DNA from: Devosia sp. MC521
GTDB lineage: Bacteria; Pseudomonadota; Alphaproteobacteria; Rhizobiales; Devosiaceae
NCBI RefSeq assembly: GCF_014127105.1
Contig: NZ_CP059902.1
Span: 529,001-593,000 of the forward strand
DNA: 64,000 nucleotides
Direction of reading: 5' to 3'
Shown: positions 53,217 to 62,276 of the stretch, one piece after another
Layout of the letters: the number at the start of each line of letters is the position of its first letter
How positions within the stretch are numbered: the first letter of the stretch is position 1
Translations under genes and position numbers: made by a program
The notes under the pieces: model-generated
The model's database searches: none
The model's input: the letters and a program-made list of their open reading frames with translations, nothing else
Told to the model about the DNA's origin: nothing

Positions 53217-54331
53217 AGGCGCTCCTCATTGGACACTACGGCGGACGGAATTTTGGAGACGAACTCATGCTTGCGGGGTTAGTGCGGCTTCTGAAGCGCC
53301 GAGGACCCCTAGAAATTCGTATTCAGACCCCGGACGGCGCCGTATCGGCCGGGTTGCGGCAGCTGGGCGTCGAAATGGGCTACAGCAAGTCACCTATGCA
53401 GGTGCTGAATGGTATAATGTGGGCAGATACGGTCGTGCTGGGTGGCGGTACGATTTTTCATGATGCGTATCCGGACCGGCGCTATCGCCGCTACTGGGTA
53501 AATTTGGTGCTGTTTTCAGGTATTTTCGTGCTCGCCCGACTGATGAGAAGGCGTGTGTCGCTGGTTGGCATTGGTGTCGGCCCTCTGCGCCGCCGCCGAA
53601 CCAAAGTGCTGACGGCTCTGCTTAAGTGGTCGGCGCATGATATCAGTGTGCGGGATAGACAATCGTTTGACGACCTGGAGTCTCTTCCCGGTTCTAGTGA
53701 CAAGATAGAAATAACTGATGATCTTTCAGCGTTCGCCGACTTCGAATTGCACCACTTTTCTGGTCAAGACTCGCGCACCGTTGGGGTGAGTTTGGTGCCG
53801 CCAGATGCTGTGACGGCGAATAACGCAGCTGACGTCGAGGTGCTGTATGAGGCGATCGCCGACAGTCTCGGGAAGTCTTTGGCATCGGGCACTTTTAGTC
53901 GTGTTGTATTCTTCAGTGCAAATGTCGGAAGTGAAAGTGACACGCAAGTGGCTGACCGACTGATATCCCGGATCGCAGGTTATGCGCGTCAGGTCCGGCA
54001 TGTCTCCTTTGACGGAGATCCTGCTAATTTTCTACGTGAGTTGAGCTGCTGCAGTCTGGTGATCGCTGCTCGCTATCATGTCGCAATCGCCAGCACCACA
54101 CTACGGATACCTACCTTGTGGCTGGCCTATCAGCGAAAGGTAATGGATGCGGCGCCAACTTACGGCGTTGCGACTCAGGATATCTTCGAACTAGGAAAAC
54201 TCAGGCTAGGTAGCCCGCAGTGCACAGCGTTTCTAGCCAGAATAACAGGCGCGGCAGAAGAGCGGATCGGGTCGTACGATCAAGACCGCCCCCTCAGAGA
54301 TCCCACCAGCGCAATGGTTGGTTTGAGCTGA
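53213..54331 (+). CDS. polysaccharide pyruvyl transferase family protein
   Basis: A 372-residue protein of the CsaB/WcaK pyruvyl transferase family. It has LIGHYGGRNFGDELMLAG at the start, VLGGGTIFHD, the SLVGIGVGPLRR segment and AARYHVAIAS with the conserved His. These enzymes move a pyruvate ketal from PEP to a sugar in exopolysaccharide, giving negative charge. ATG overlaps the GT4 stop by 4 bases, so it is coupled to it. Confidence 0.88.
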   Translation: MKALLIGHYGGRNFGDELMLAGLVRLLKRRGPLEIRIQTPDGAVSAGLRQLGVEMGYSKSPMQVLNGIMWADTVVLGGGTIFHDAYPDRRYRRYWVNLVLFSGIFVLARLMRRRVSLVGIGVGPLRRRRTKVLTALLKWSAHDISVRDRQSFDDLESLPGSSDKIEITDDLSAFADFELHHFSGQDSRTVGVSLVPPDAVTANNAADVEVLYEAIADSLGKSLASGTFSRVVFFSANVGSESDTQVADRLISRIAGYARQVRHVSFDGDPANFLRELSCCSLVIAARYHVAIASTTLRIPTLWLAYQRKVMDAAPTYGVATQDIFELGKLRLGSPQCTAFLARITGAAEERIGSYDQDRPLRDPTSAMVGLS

Positions 54332-54438
54332 GTCGGCAGAGCGCCTGCAGATCTGCTCGGACGTCCCGCATGATCGTGTCCCTCGGCGTGGTGTAACTGA
54401 GGCAGGGCCTCCACGCATATCCGGCTTGGCCGGGTTGG

Positions 54439-54628
54439 TCAGCGTGCGGGGACTGCCGGCAGGCTGACGAGGGGATCATCGCTCAAAGGGGCGACGGATT
54501 CCAGCGTCATGTAACGGGCGCGCTGTACCGCCCACTCATCGTTCTGGTCGAGCAGGATGGCGCCGACGAGCCGGACGATGGCATCCTCGTTGGGGAAGAT
54601 GCCCACCACCTCTGTCCGCCGCTTCCCC
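54439..54628 (-). pseudogene. IS256-family transposase, C-terminal fragment
   Basis: About 60 residues of an IS256 (Mutator-type) transposase C-terminus: [35 protein letters not shown] and PLVSLPAV. The upstream sequence is cut precisely where the IS66 left end (GTAAGC at 54629) begins, so the rest was lost or displaced there. Confidence 0.8.
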
Positions 54629-54655
54629 GTAAGCATTCGGTGAGGGCCGCAGAAG

Positions 54656-54880
54656 TCAGGGTCGCCTATGCTCACGGATGAGGTCGCGCAAGCACTCGAT
54701 GCCGTATGGGGTGAAGGCCATTACGCCGTCTTTGTCGTCCAGGCTGAAGACCCAGATGACGCCATCCTCGGGCTCCATCTCGATGGCGATTTCCAAAAGC
54801 CAGTCAACGTCCTCACCGAGTTCAACGGCAACACGGTCGATGGTTTTGACGGAGCTTTCTTTGTTGAGCTGCGTAGTCAT
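54656..54880 (-). CDS. small acidic protein, IS66 passenger
   Basis: A 74-residue acidic protein ([20 protein letters not shown] and [20 protein letters not shown]) that I do not assign to a family. It lies 12 bases after the pRiA4b ORF-3 gene and ends 27 bases inside the IS66 left end, so it is carried by the element. The regular frame and its place in the transcript support it as a gene. Confidence 0.65.
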   Translation of the reverse strand: MTTQLNKESSVKTIDRVAVELGEDVDWLLEIAIEMEPEDGVIWVFSLDDKDGVMAFTPYGIECLRDLIREHRRP

Positions 54881-54892
54881 GGGTGACCCGGG

Positions 54893-55498
54893 TCAGTTGA
54901 TGCGGTTCCTGGACTTCTCGAATCCCGCCTTGCCCTGGGCCCGGCGCCTGGCCAGTTTGGCGAGGCGCGCGGTGATTGCATCCAGATCGATATCGGTCGG
55001 ATCGAAGGGGTGGCCATACCAGGTCATGACACTGGCGTGCTCAGGGTGTTTTGGGTCGGCCGTTGCGCCGAGGAACTCTTCGAAGCCCGGAAGGCCGCCA
55101 ACATCTTCTGGTGGGCCCCGCCGGGCGCCCTCGATGAAGCGTGGATAATCAACGACCGGGTCTGCAACGACAACGTCCTCGACGACGACGCTATGGCGCC
55201 AGTCGTCGCCAAAGTCATAGGTGTAGGTGAAGCGGGTCTCGCCGCGGGCGAGGATGGCACCGAGCCGGGCGTTACGAGCACTGCGCATCTCGTCACCCCA
55301 TTCTGGGTCGGGATAGCCATAGCGGCGGTCGCCGATCTCGAACTGGAAGAGATGATAGTCTTCAAACAGCATGACGGCCTGGATGACGTCGTGAATGGTC
55401 TTGAGGCTGCTGGTGAGCGGCACCTCGACACGCCGCCAGATGGCGGGCTGCACATCGTCGAGCTGGATGTGGAGCCGGGCAATGCGGTCGCTGTTCAC
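54893..55498 (-). CDS. plasmid pRiA4b ORF-3 family protein, IS66 passenger
   Basis: A 201-residue protein of the pRiA4b ORF-3 (PF07929-type) family: LHIQLDDVQPAIWRRVEVPL, TIHDVIQAVMLFEDYHLFQF, then YTYDFGDDWRHSVVVE and LPGFEEFL. Function is unknown. I place the start at GTG 55498, behind AGGAAG, overlapping the tnpC stop as GTGA; the longer frame to 55603 would run inside tnpC. The coupling suggests it is expressed with the transposase and belongs to the element. Confidence 0.82.
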   Translation of the reverse strand: MNSDRIARLHIQLDDVQPAIWRRVEVPLTSSLKTIHDVIQAVMLFEDYHLFQFEIGDRRYGYPDPEWGDEMRSARNARLGAILARGETRFTYTYDFGDDWRHSVVVEDVVVADPVVDYPRFIEGARRGPPEDVGGLPGFEEFLGATADPKHPEHASVMTWYGHPFDPTDIDLDAITARLAKLARRRAQGKAGFEKSRNRIN

Positions 55499-57147
55499 GC
55501 GATCTTCCTGATCTGATGCTGGGCCGCCCAGTTCCAGGGCAACAGGTCGTCCAGCTGATGACTGGGATGGTCGGCAATACGGGCCAGAACATCGGCCAGC
55601 CAAGCTTGCGGATCAATATCATTGAGCTTGGCGGTGACGATGAGGCTGTACATGAAGGCGGCACGCTGCCCGCCACGGTCGGAGCCGGCGAATAGCCAGG
55701 CTTTCCTTCCAAGTGCGATGCCTCTCAGAGCCCGCTCGGCGGCATTGTTGGTCAGACAGACCCTGCCATCCTGAAGGAACTGGGTGAATGCGGGCCAGCG
55801 CTTGAGCATGTAGTCCATGGCCTTAGCCAAATCGTCGTGCCGCGACAGTCCAGAGCGGTGCTGGAGCATCAGGGCTTCGAGTTCGTCCTCCAATGGCGCG
55901 CTCAGCTCGCGCCTGATCGTCAACCGCTCGGGTGATGACTGGCCATTAATGGACCGCTCGACCTCAAACAGGCGATCCATGCGCTGCACGATCTCAAGGG
56001 CAAGCGGCGAGATCGGCGCCGGCTTCTTGCCGTCAGCCCTGCGCCGGGCGCTTGCCTCAATATCGGCCAGCACGAAGAAGGCGCGGCGCGCATGGCTCCA
56101 GCATCCCGCCTCGGTGATCAGCCCGGGTTGTCGGCCAGCTTCATAGAGCCGAGCATAACCGCCATAGGCGTCGGCCTGCAGAATCCCGGACCAGTCAGCC
56201 AGGTGCTGTCGTGGATGTTCGCCGGCGCGGTTGGGCGAATAGTAGAACAGCGCCGCCGGCGGGGCTGGACCACCATAGGGTCGATCGTCACGGACATAGG
56301 TCCAGATCCTGCCTGTTGCCGTCTTGCCTTTAGCCAGGACCGGCACGGTCGTATCGTCCCCGTGCAGCCGTTCGGCACCCATGACATGGACGGAAAGCCG
56401 ATGGTGCAAGGGCTCGAGCACGGCCGCGGCTGCACCCACCTGGTCGGCCAGGGTCGACAGGCTCAGCGGTACGCCTTCGCGGCCATAGCGCTCGACCTGC
56501 CGGTTGAGCGGCTGATGTTGCCCGTACTTCTCGAACACCATCATCGCCAGCAAGCTTGGACCGGCCCAGCCGCGGGCCACTACATGGAACGGCGCCGGTG
56601 GCTGGCTGATCTTCTCGCAGTCCCGGCAGGCGACCTTCTCACGTACCGTCTGAATGACCTTCCACTGGCGCGGGATCACCTCGAGCGTCTCGGTGACGTC
56701 TTCGCCGACCCGGCTCAACCGGGTTCCTCCGCAGGCTGGACAGGCGCAGGGCGCAGCAATGACACGACGCTCGCGCGGCAGATGCTCGGGGAAGGGCTGG
56801 CGTGATGGCCGGCGGCGTTCAAAGCCAGGGGCGTCAGCGACTTTGCGGGCTGCAACCTGGGCCACTGCCTCATCCTGGCTGGCCGTGGCTTCCAGTTCCT
56901 CGAGCTGCAGCTCGAGCTGGTCCAGCAAACGCTGGCTGCGCTCGGACTTGCTGCCGAAAAGCTGATGCTTGAGCTTCTCGATCTGCAGCTTGAGATGGGC
57001 GATCAGGGCTTGGTCATCGGACTGTCGCGCTTGAGCGCCCAGCAGCGCGACCTCGGCTTGGTCGGCTCGCAAGGTGGCAGCCGCAAGGGCTGCCTTGAGG
57101 GCTTCCACGTCATTGGGAATGGGCGAAACGCTGGCTTGCATGACCAT
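55495..57147 (-). CDS. tnpC: IS66-family transposase TnpC
   Basis: A 550-residue IS66 transposase. It has an N-terminal leucine-zipper region (LIAHLKLQIEKLKHQLFGSK), a zinc-binding CACPACGGTRL with the later CRDCEK, and the DDE domain with HGDDTTVPVLA and LQADAYGGYARLYEAG, ending LTNNAAERALRGIALGRKAW and the tail SLIVTAKLNDIDPQAWLADV. Complete. The start is ATG 57147 or 57141. Confidence 0.93.
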   Translation of the reverse strand: MVMQASVSPIPNDVEALKAALAAATLRADQAEVALLGAQARQSDDQALIAHLKLQIEKLKHQLFGSKSERSQRLLDQLELQLEELEATASQDEAVAQVAARKVADAPGFERRRPSRQPFPEHLPRERRVIAAPCACPACGGTRLSRVGEDVTETLEVIPRQWKVIQTVREKVACRDCEKISQPPAPFHVVARGWAGPSLLAMMVFEKYGQHQPLNRQVERYGREGVPLSLSTLADQVGAAAAVLEPLHHRLSVHVMGAERLHGDDTTVPVLAKGKTATGRIWTYVRDDRPYGGPAPPAALFYYSPNRAGEHPRQHLADWSGILQADAYGGYARLYEAGRQPGLITEAGCWSHARRAFFVLADIEASARRRADGKKPAPISPLALEIVQRMDRLFEVERSINGQSSPERLTIRRELSAPLEDELEALMLQHRSGLSRHDDLAKAMDYMLKRWPAFTQFLQDGRVCLTNNAAERALRGIALGRKAWLFAGSDRGGQRAAFMYSLIVTAKLNDIDPQAWLADVLARIADHPSHQLDDLLPWNWAAQHQIRKIA

Positions 57148-57212
57148 GATGGAATCATAGCCATCGCCAGGCGTGAAGCCAAAAATGCTCCCATTGCCGA
57201 AGAAAATACGAA

Positions 57213-57560
57213 CTATCCCGCCCGCGTCGGGCGCCAGCTCTGTTGCGGATTGCGCCAGTCGATCCCTTCGAGCAAATAGCCCATCTGGCCGCCCGTCAAA
57301 TGGACGACGCCGCCAACCGTGGAGGGCCAGATGAAGCGGCCCCGCTCCAGGCGCTTTGCATAGAGCGACAGACCCACACCGTCGTGCCAGAGCGCCTTGA
57401 TCAGCGACCCGTTGCGTCCTCGAAACACGAATACGTCCCCGGCAAACGGGTCCCGCCCCAGCCCTTCCTGGATCAGGCGCGCCAATCCGCCCATCCCCTT
57501 GCGCATATCGGTATGGCCGCTGGCCAGCCATACGCGGACATCGGAGCGAACCGGGATCAT
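57213..57560 (-). CDS. tnpB: IS66 accessory protein TnpB
   Basis: A 115-residue IS66 Orf2: MIPVRSDVRVWLASGHTDMR, then MGGLARLIQEGLGRDPF, FVFRGRNGSLIKALWHDGVG and LYAKRLERGRFIWP. It is required with TnpA and TnpC for transposition in this family. ATG 57560 overlaps the tnpA stop by 4 bases. Confidence 0.93.
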   Translation of the reverse strand: MIPVRSDVRVWLASGHTDMRKGMGGLARLIQEGLGRDPFAGDVFVFRGRNGSLIKALWHDGVGLSLYAKRLERGRFIWPSTVGGVVHLTGGQMGYLLEGIDWRNPQQSWRPTRAG

Positions 57561-57811
57561 CGCAGTGCCCGCAGCACCGTCAGGACCAACCGCGCGGGCG
57601 CCGTGGCGGCAATGCTCGCGGGCACGAACTTGGCATCGGACTGCTGCACGTCGCGGCGCCACTTGTAGATCAGGCTCGTCGACACATCGAACTGCCGTGC
57701 AACTTCGGCAATCACCGCACCTGGCACGAACGACGCCAGCACGATCTCTTCACGCTCCGCCTGGCTCCAGCGGCGTCGACGCTCCGAGCCCGAAATAACC
57801 GTCATGTGCAT
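57557..57811 (-). CDS. tnpA: IS66 accessory protein TnpA
   Basis: An 84-residue helix-turn-helix protein: RRRRWSQAEREEIVLASFVP, then AEVARQFDVSTSLIYKWRRD. This is the standard IS66 Orf1, related to IS3 OrfA-type DNA-binding proteins. A 9-base-arm hairpin (57816-57849) lies directly upstream, between the gene and the right end. Confidence 0.93.
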   Translation of the reverse strand: MHMTVISGSERRRRWSQAEREEIVLASFVPGAVIAEVARQFDVSTSLIYKWRRDVQQSDAKFVPASIAATAPARLVLTVLRALR

Positions 57812-57815
57812 TATG

Positions 57816-57849
57816 CTGCGCTCTTATGTGCGTACTTATGAGCGCAGCA
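57816..57849. promoter_or_regulatory. hairpin between IS66 right end and tnpA
   Basis: GCTGCGCTC and GAGCGCAGC are perfect 9-base arms around a 16-base loop, 5 bases upstream of the tnpA start. It may control expression from read-through transcripts. Confidence 0.5.
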
Positions 57850-57898
57850 TCAGCGCCAAGAACCATCATCGCAAGGCGGCCCCCGCCGGAGGCTTACG

Positions 57899-58356
57899 CT
57901 AAAAAAGGGGATGCGGACCAAAGTCTTGGCCGCTCTCGTGGTGGTTTCTCGACCAAGATCCACCTCCGCAGCAACGCTCTCGGCCTCCCTGTCGCGGTCA
58001 CGCTGAGCGGCGGACAGGTCTCCGACGTGAAAGGCTACGTGCCGATCATGGACCAGCCCGGTCCGAGACTCCGCGTGCTGCTCGCCGACAAGGGATACGA
58101 CGCCGACTTCATCCTGGCTGACCTGGAGGCCCGCGGCGTGGCCGCTGTCATCCCGGCCAAACGAAACCGCAAGGTTCAGCCCGTTATCGACGGCCATATC
58201 TATGCCTTGAGAAACCTCGTCGAGCGATGCTTCTCAAAGCTCAAGCACAGCCGCCGCTTAGCCACGCGATACGACAAAACCGCCGATAGCTTCCTCGGCT
58301 TCGTTCTCGTCGCGTCGATCCGGTTGTGGGTCAGACACTTTGTCCACACGACCTAG
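57899..58356 (+). pseudogene. IS5-family transposase, C-terminal fragment
   Basis: About 150 residues of an IS5-family DDE transposase from the IS66 right end onward: KKGDADQSLGRSRGGFSTKI, LADKGYDADFILADLEARG with the second Asp, AVIPAKRNRK, and NLVERCFSKLKHSRRLATRY with the Glu, ending RHFVHTT. The N-terminal part with the first Asp is absent; the sequence is cut at GCTTAC, the IS66 end. Confidence 0.85.
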
Positions 58357-58361
58357 TAAGC

Positions 58362-59648
58362 TCAATTATTCTTGAGCGTCTCGATTGCGGCCCAAACGAT
58401 TATACCATTATAGATAAACACAGCGCTCGCTGCTGTGATGGCGACCGCAAACGGCCCAAAGAGAAGTCCTGCAAAGTAAGCCGCAATGGTGGCCGGCAGA
58501 ACTGTAAGCCATATGATCTTCGCTAATTGCCAATTGCGCGGACCCAGGCTAACAACAAGTCCAAAATTGGAGCCCACGGCCGTACTGGTTTGCCCGAGAG
58601 TCAGTATTAGCAACAGCGGCGCCGCGGCAATATAATGTGAGCCATACAGCCCAAGTAGCAGCTGGTTTCCGAACGAGAATATTGAAAGTACCACAACTGC
58701 GAAAATAAGCCCAGTAACGACGCCGATTCGCAACTCGCCCAGAGCGGAATGCCAATCCCGCCGCGCCATGGCCAGTGAGATCTTTGCCGCTTGAACAGGA
58801 ATGATAAAGCGTTGGCTGAGGGAAGCCAAAGGTGCCAGACGACTCGCCACTGAATACAGGCCAGCAATCTCGAGCGAGAAAAGCAGGCCGACGACGAAGA
58901 TGTCGAAGCGATCCAGTAACTGACCGCCCGTGTTGTTAGCCATCATCGCGAAAGAGCGATTACGCCAGCGCCTGAACGGCCGCAACGGCGCCGGTCGCAT
59001 GGGCCAGCACCGCAATCTGCGGACAAGCATGGTGATGGAGATGAACTCCACTACTGTTAACAGCAATGCACAGCTGACAATAAGCCGATCTACGAATGCC
59101 GGCATAATGATCACGGCAACCACGCAAGCTACTGTCCAGACAACGTCGCGCGGCAGCAGTGACAACCGAATCTGCCCCGACGAGCGAGCGATGAATTCGC
59201 GCAGCGTGCCTATTGCCATACCGGGAAGCAGCCACAAGGCTCCAATGGCCATCGCTCCCAAGTTAGCTGAGACGCCAAGTATTTCATTGAGCTTTGCGGC
59301 GCCAAAAAGAGTTAACCCCACGATCAGGGTGGCGAACGTAGTCGCGGTGACACTGTAACGGACAAAAATATCTCTCAGCCGAGAGCTAGTCCTATCCATT
59401 GCGCCAGGTAGGATGGCTTGTGCTGCCGGGGCCGTCCCCAATGTACATGGGATTGCTAGGATTTGGGCCAGCGCCAAACTTGTTGCAAATTCGCCAAATT
59501 CAGCCGCGCTGGAGAAGCGGGCCGCAACTAGGAAGAAGGTCAAAAAAGCAACGCGACCAAGTATGACAAGTAGGGCAGAGCTGCCAAACATTTTGACAAC
59601 TTTAGTAGAAACACTGCCACCCTGCGCCAGTGCGGCCTTCATCAGCAT
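58362..59648 (-). CDS. polysaccharide flippase (Wzx/MATE-like)
   Basis: A 428-residue membrane protein with about 12 hydrophobic helices, of the oligosaccharide flippase type: LVILGRVAFLTFFLVAARF with FSSAAEFGEFA near the start, and the mid-protein motif GGQLLDRFDIFVVGLL. It would flip lipid-linked repeat units across the inner membrane. Its start overlaps the end of the truncated glycosyltransferase gene by 7 bases. The 3' end lies 5 bases from the IS5 remnant. Confidence 0.85.
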   Translation of the reverse strand: MLMKAALAQGGSVSTKVVKMFGSSALLVILGRVAFLTFFLVAARFSSAAEFGEFATSLALAQILAIPCTLGTAPAAQAILPGAMDRTSSRLRDIFVRYSVTATTFATLIVGLTLFGAAKLNEILGVSANLGAMAIGALWLLPGMAIGTLREFIARSSGQIRLSLLPRDVVWTVACVVAVIIMPAFVDRLIVSCALLLTVVEFISITMLVRRLRCWPMRPAPLRPFRRWRNRSFAMMANNTGGQLLDRFDIFVVGLLFSLEIAGLYSVASRLAPLASLSQRFIIPVQAAKISLAMARRDWHSALGELRIGVVTGLIFAVVVLSIFSFGNQLLLGLYGSHYIAAAPLLLILTLGQTSTAVGSNFGLVVSLGPRNWQLAKIIWLTVLPATIAAYFAGLLFGPFAVAITAASAVFIYNGIIVWAAIETLKNN

Positions 59649-60106
59649 AGTGCTGCCAAATAGGCGTCTATACGCACCTTGGTGGATTTAAAATACTCGC
59701 TGGCTAAGAACCTCAACCGACCGGGTGAAATGTCGGAATGCAACTGCCAGACAGGCCGCGACCGCGTGTGCCGCCCTGTAAGTAGGCCGCAAGAGTGGTG
59801 AGCGCTCACGGCCTGTATGACTGAGATACCTTCATCCCAGTACAGCTGTGCTATCTGAAAAACCTCGCGAAGTATGCGGGAGATCGTTCCAAAGGATGCA
59901 GGGATATACTTCCGGAGCCTACCCATTTTAGTCCTGACAACGCGCAAACTAGCGTGCTCCAGCCGCTCCGAAGTGGCTAACGCATCGTTAGGTAACACCA
60001 GCACTTGCGCCCGGCCGCAAGCTTTGTGGGGCGGCGCAATATTCAGACAGAAGGAGTGCGGCCCGCCCCAAGTCGTTGATGGGAGTGGGACAAGCACAAA
60101 CCTCAT
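59642..60106 (-). pseudogene. glycosyltransferase family 4, N-terminal domain only
   Basis: A 154-residue protein starting MRFVLVPLPSTTWGGPHSFC, which is the usual GT4 N-terminal domain with the GG-P-H turn, then VRTKMGRLRKYIPASFGTIS and WQLHSDISPGR. The C-terminal nucleotide-binding domain (about 200 residues) is missing; the frame ends 7 bases inside the flippase gene. A deletion up to the flippase start best explains this. The longer open frame to 60319 is not needed. Confidence 0.65.
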
Positions 60107-60538
60107 TGCTCCAGAACCGTGCGGATATTTTTTCGGACGACCTTCGGCACGGCAAGTGATGAAAGAGCTTAGTGCCGTCGCCGCCGCACACAAAATTGCG
60201 GAGTAAACTACTCCCTTTATGGTGCTAGGAGACCTCGGAAGTCTCAACTCAATCACTTGGATGCTGTCACGAGGTGGAGGCAAGGGTGGTGATACTCGGT
60301 GATTAAGAGGCGCGGGCATTTGCCGATAGTTGGTTTAACATTCGATATCTGAAAGGAACAAGTCGGCGGCGCGAATCCCAATCCAGTCCGTGGGCGAGTC
60401 GAGCTTAGCCAAGCGTAGGGCCGACGGCGTTCAGCTTGCAGATTTCAATCAGCGAGGTGATGAGTGCCCCATTGTTAGTGGTCCTCTCCCACTCCGCTGT
60501 AGGGGGCGCCAATTGCGGATTAGTTAGGCTTCCATTAT
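60107..60538 (-). other. spacer with IS66 transposase remnant
   Basis: Mostly non-coding. On the minus strand about 60409-60500 encodes NGALITSLIEICKLNAVGPT, which matches the TnpC tail (SLIVTAKLNDIDPQ), so a second IS66 once ended here. The rest holds nothing recognisable. Confidence 0.5.
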
Positions 60539-61306
60539 ATGCTTCTACAGGTTAATGCAACTACGCGGGGCCGGACCTGCAGTCATGTTGCAACAAGTAT
60601 CGCCTCGGGCGACGAGAAGATAATAGTCCAACCCCAGTCTGGGATACCGCTCCTCTTGAAACGGGGGAAGCCAGTAGTGAGACATCCACTCAGGACCAGA
60701 AGGATTTCCTTAGGGGTAAAGCGGCTATTTGACATTGTTGTTAGCACGACTCTGCTCGTCTTGCTTTTGCCTGTGTTGATTGCTGCGTCGGTCGCTGTGC
60801 GTGCAACATCCCCGGGACCGATATTCTTTAGTCAGACCCGCCATGGCCTGCTGAGTAAACCCATTACTGTTTTGAAATTCCGTACCCTTTATTATGACCG
60901 ATCTGATGCCGCCGGTGTAGTTCAAGCCCTTCCTGGGGATAGCCGGATTACTCCCGTGGGGCGCTTCCTTCGAAGGACGTCTATCGATGAGCTGCCGCAG
61001 CTTATCAACGTTCTGCGAGGTGACATGAGCTTGGTCGGACCTCGTCCGCACCCGTTCGACATGATCGCCGCCGGCGTCCCCTATGAGCGACTTGTTCCGT
61101 ACTACCGGCTTCGTCATCTTGCTAGGCCGGGGTTGACGGGTTGGGCACAGGCGAACGGGTTACGCGGGCCTACTGTGGACCCCGCATTAGCCAAGGCTCG
61201 GATAGACCATGACATCGCCTACGTGCAGAACTACTCGGTGTGGCTGGACATGAGGGCGCTGTGGCTAACTGCTACCCGTGAAATCTGGCGGATGGCCGGT
61301 GGCTAA
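60539..61306 (+). CDS. undecaprenyl-phosphate sugar phosphotransferase (initiating sugar transferase)
   Basis: A 255-residue WcaJ/WbaP/PglC-type initiating transferase that loads the first sugar-phosphate on undecaprenyl phosphate. After a basic N-terminus comes [19 protein letters not shown], one membrane helix, then [18 protein letters not shown], the active-site segment [25 protein letters not shown] and [13 protein letters not shown]. Only one membrane segment is present, so it is the short PglC-like form. It would start the repeat-unit synthesis. Confidence 0.92.
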   Translation: MLLQVNATTRGRTCSHVATSIASGDEKIIVQPQSGIPLLLKRGKPVVRHPLRTRRISLGVKRLFDIVVSTTLLVLLLPVLIAASVAVRATSPGPIFFSQTRHGLLSKPITVLKFRTLYYDRSDAAGVVQALPGDSRITPVGRFLRRTSIDELPQLINVLRGDMSLVGPRPHPFDMIAAGVPYERLVPYYRLRHLARPGLTGWAQANGLRGPTVDPALAKARIDHDIAYVQNYSVWLDMRALWLTATREIWRMAGG

Positions 61307-61389
61307 CCACAGATAGTCAACCACATAGGTGGCTCGGGAAATCTGTACAGGACGAAGTGCATTTTGCCAAGATGGCTGCGAACAGGAGC

Positions 61390-62045
61390 AACCATTACGA
61401 GGCACTCCGACGCAACCATTCTCTGCCGTTCTAAGCGGAAGGTGGCGCTTGCTGCGGTTAGGGTGAAGGTGGCCTTTAAGGAATTGGTGCAGCAGTTTGA
61501 TGTGCGTACCAACCAGATCGCGTAGTGGCGCAAACAGCTTCTGGATGGCGCGCCGCGGATGTATTTGGTGGTGAGGCGCGGCCGCAAACTTCGCCCTTGG
61601 CGGTGGATGTCAAGACCGTGCGTGCCAGGTCAGCCATCTAAACGCTTTTGCGCGGGTTCGCGAACCTGGGATCAGCCGGGGCAGCGTCTATTTCCTGCCA
61701 AGCTCCATGCTGCCCCGATGACTCTGGCCCTAATGCGCCAGATCGATGAGCTGCATCTGGATTATCCGCATGCAGGCGACCGTATGTTACCTGAACTGCT
61801 GGCAGAGAAGGCTTTCATGTGGCAGGTTGCACTTCTCGACGCGGATTGGCGTCGGGGCAATTTACCGCATGCCCGGTACCTCCAGCCCCGCACAAGATCA
61901 CAAGCATACCCCTACCTGCTTTGCAGGTAGGGGGGGGACGCGTCCCAACCATGGTCTGGCACAACAATAGACACCACAATATCCCATGCGGCTCAGGTTC
62001 GTTATCTGGCACGGCTGTTGACTGGTTCAGCCGTTGGGTTCTGTG
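61390..62045 (+). pseudogene. decayed IS3-family element
   Basis: OrfA remnant: RNHSLPF-stop-AEKVALAA then FKELVQQFDVRTNQIA-stop-WRKQLLDGA, the normal OrfA N-terminus with two stops. OrfB remnant: LALMRQIDELHLDYPHAGDR, then AYPYLL, TRPNHGLAQQ and TAVDWFSRWVL in different frames, corresponding to the LMRRIDELHLEYPFAG and VVDWFSR segments of intact IS3 OrfB. Several frameshifts make it non-functional. Confidence 0.75.
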
Positions 62046-62276
62046 ATCTGCTGCCATGGACCCGACGTGATCGGAACGGCGCTGTCGTTTAATGGCACGT
62101 CTTACCCGATCAACATCAGCTTTTTCCGGCTTTGAAAATGCTTACGACGACAATGCAGTCCTCGTTGGCACTGTAGGGCACAACGGCTTGAAACTGGGTC
62201 CGTACTGTCGGCTTATCTGAGCGGGCGTCAGTGCGCGAGGAGAGAAGTAATGTTGGATCAGGCAGGGCACAAGACG

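Larger units (their letters stand above)
54629..57898 (-). mobile_element. IS66-family insertion sequence with two passenger genes
   Basis: The left end GTAAGCATTCGGTGAGGGCC (54629 on) and the inverted right end GTAAGCCTCCGGCGGGGGCC (from 57898) agree at 16 of 20 bases, followed by GC in both, and begin with GTAAGC as IS66 elements do. Inside are tnpA, tnpB, tnpC and two further minus-strand genes. The 8-base flanks (GCTTCCCC left, GCTAAAAA right) do not match, so the element lacks a target duplication and was probably rearranged after insertion. Confidence 0.85.

Noticed and set aside
33602-62000. second copy of the tRNA-Gln 3' end as an att site
   Set aside because: Only partial resemblance (GTAGCACCC near 33732); an exact direct repeat was not found by eye.
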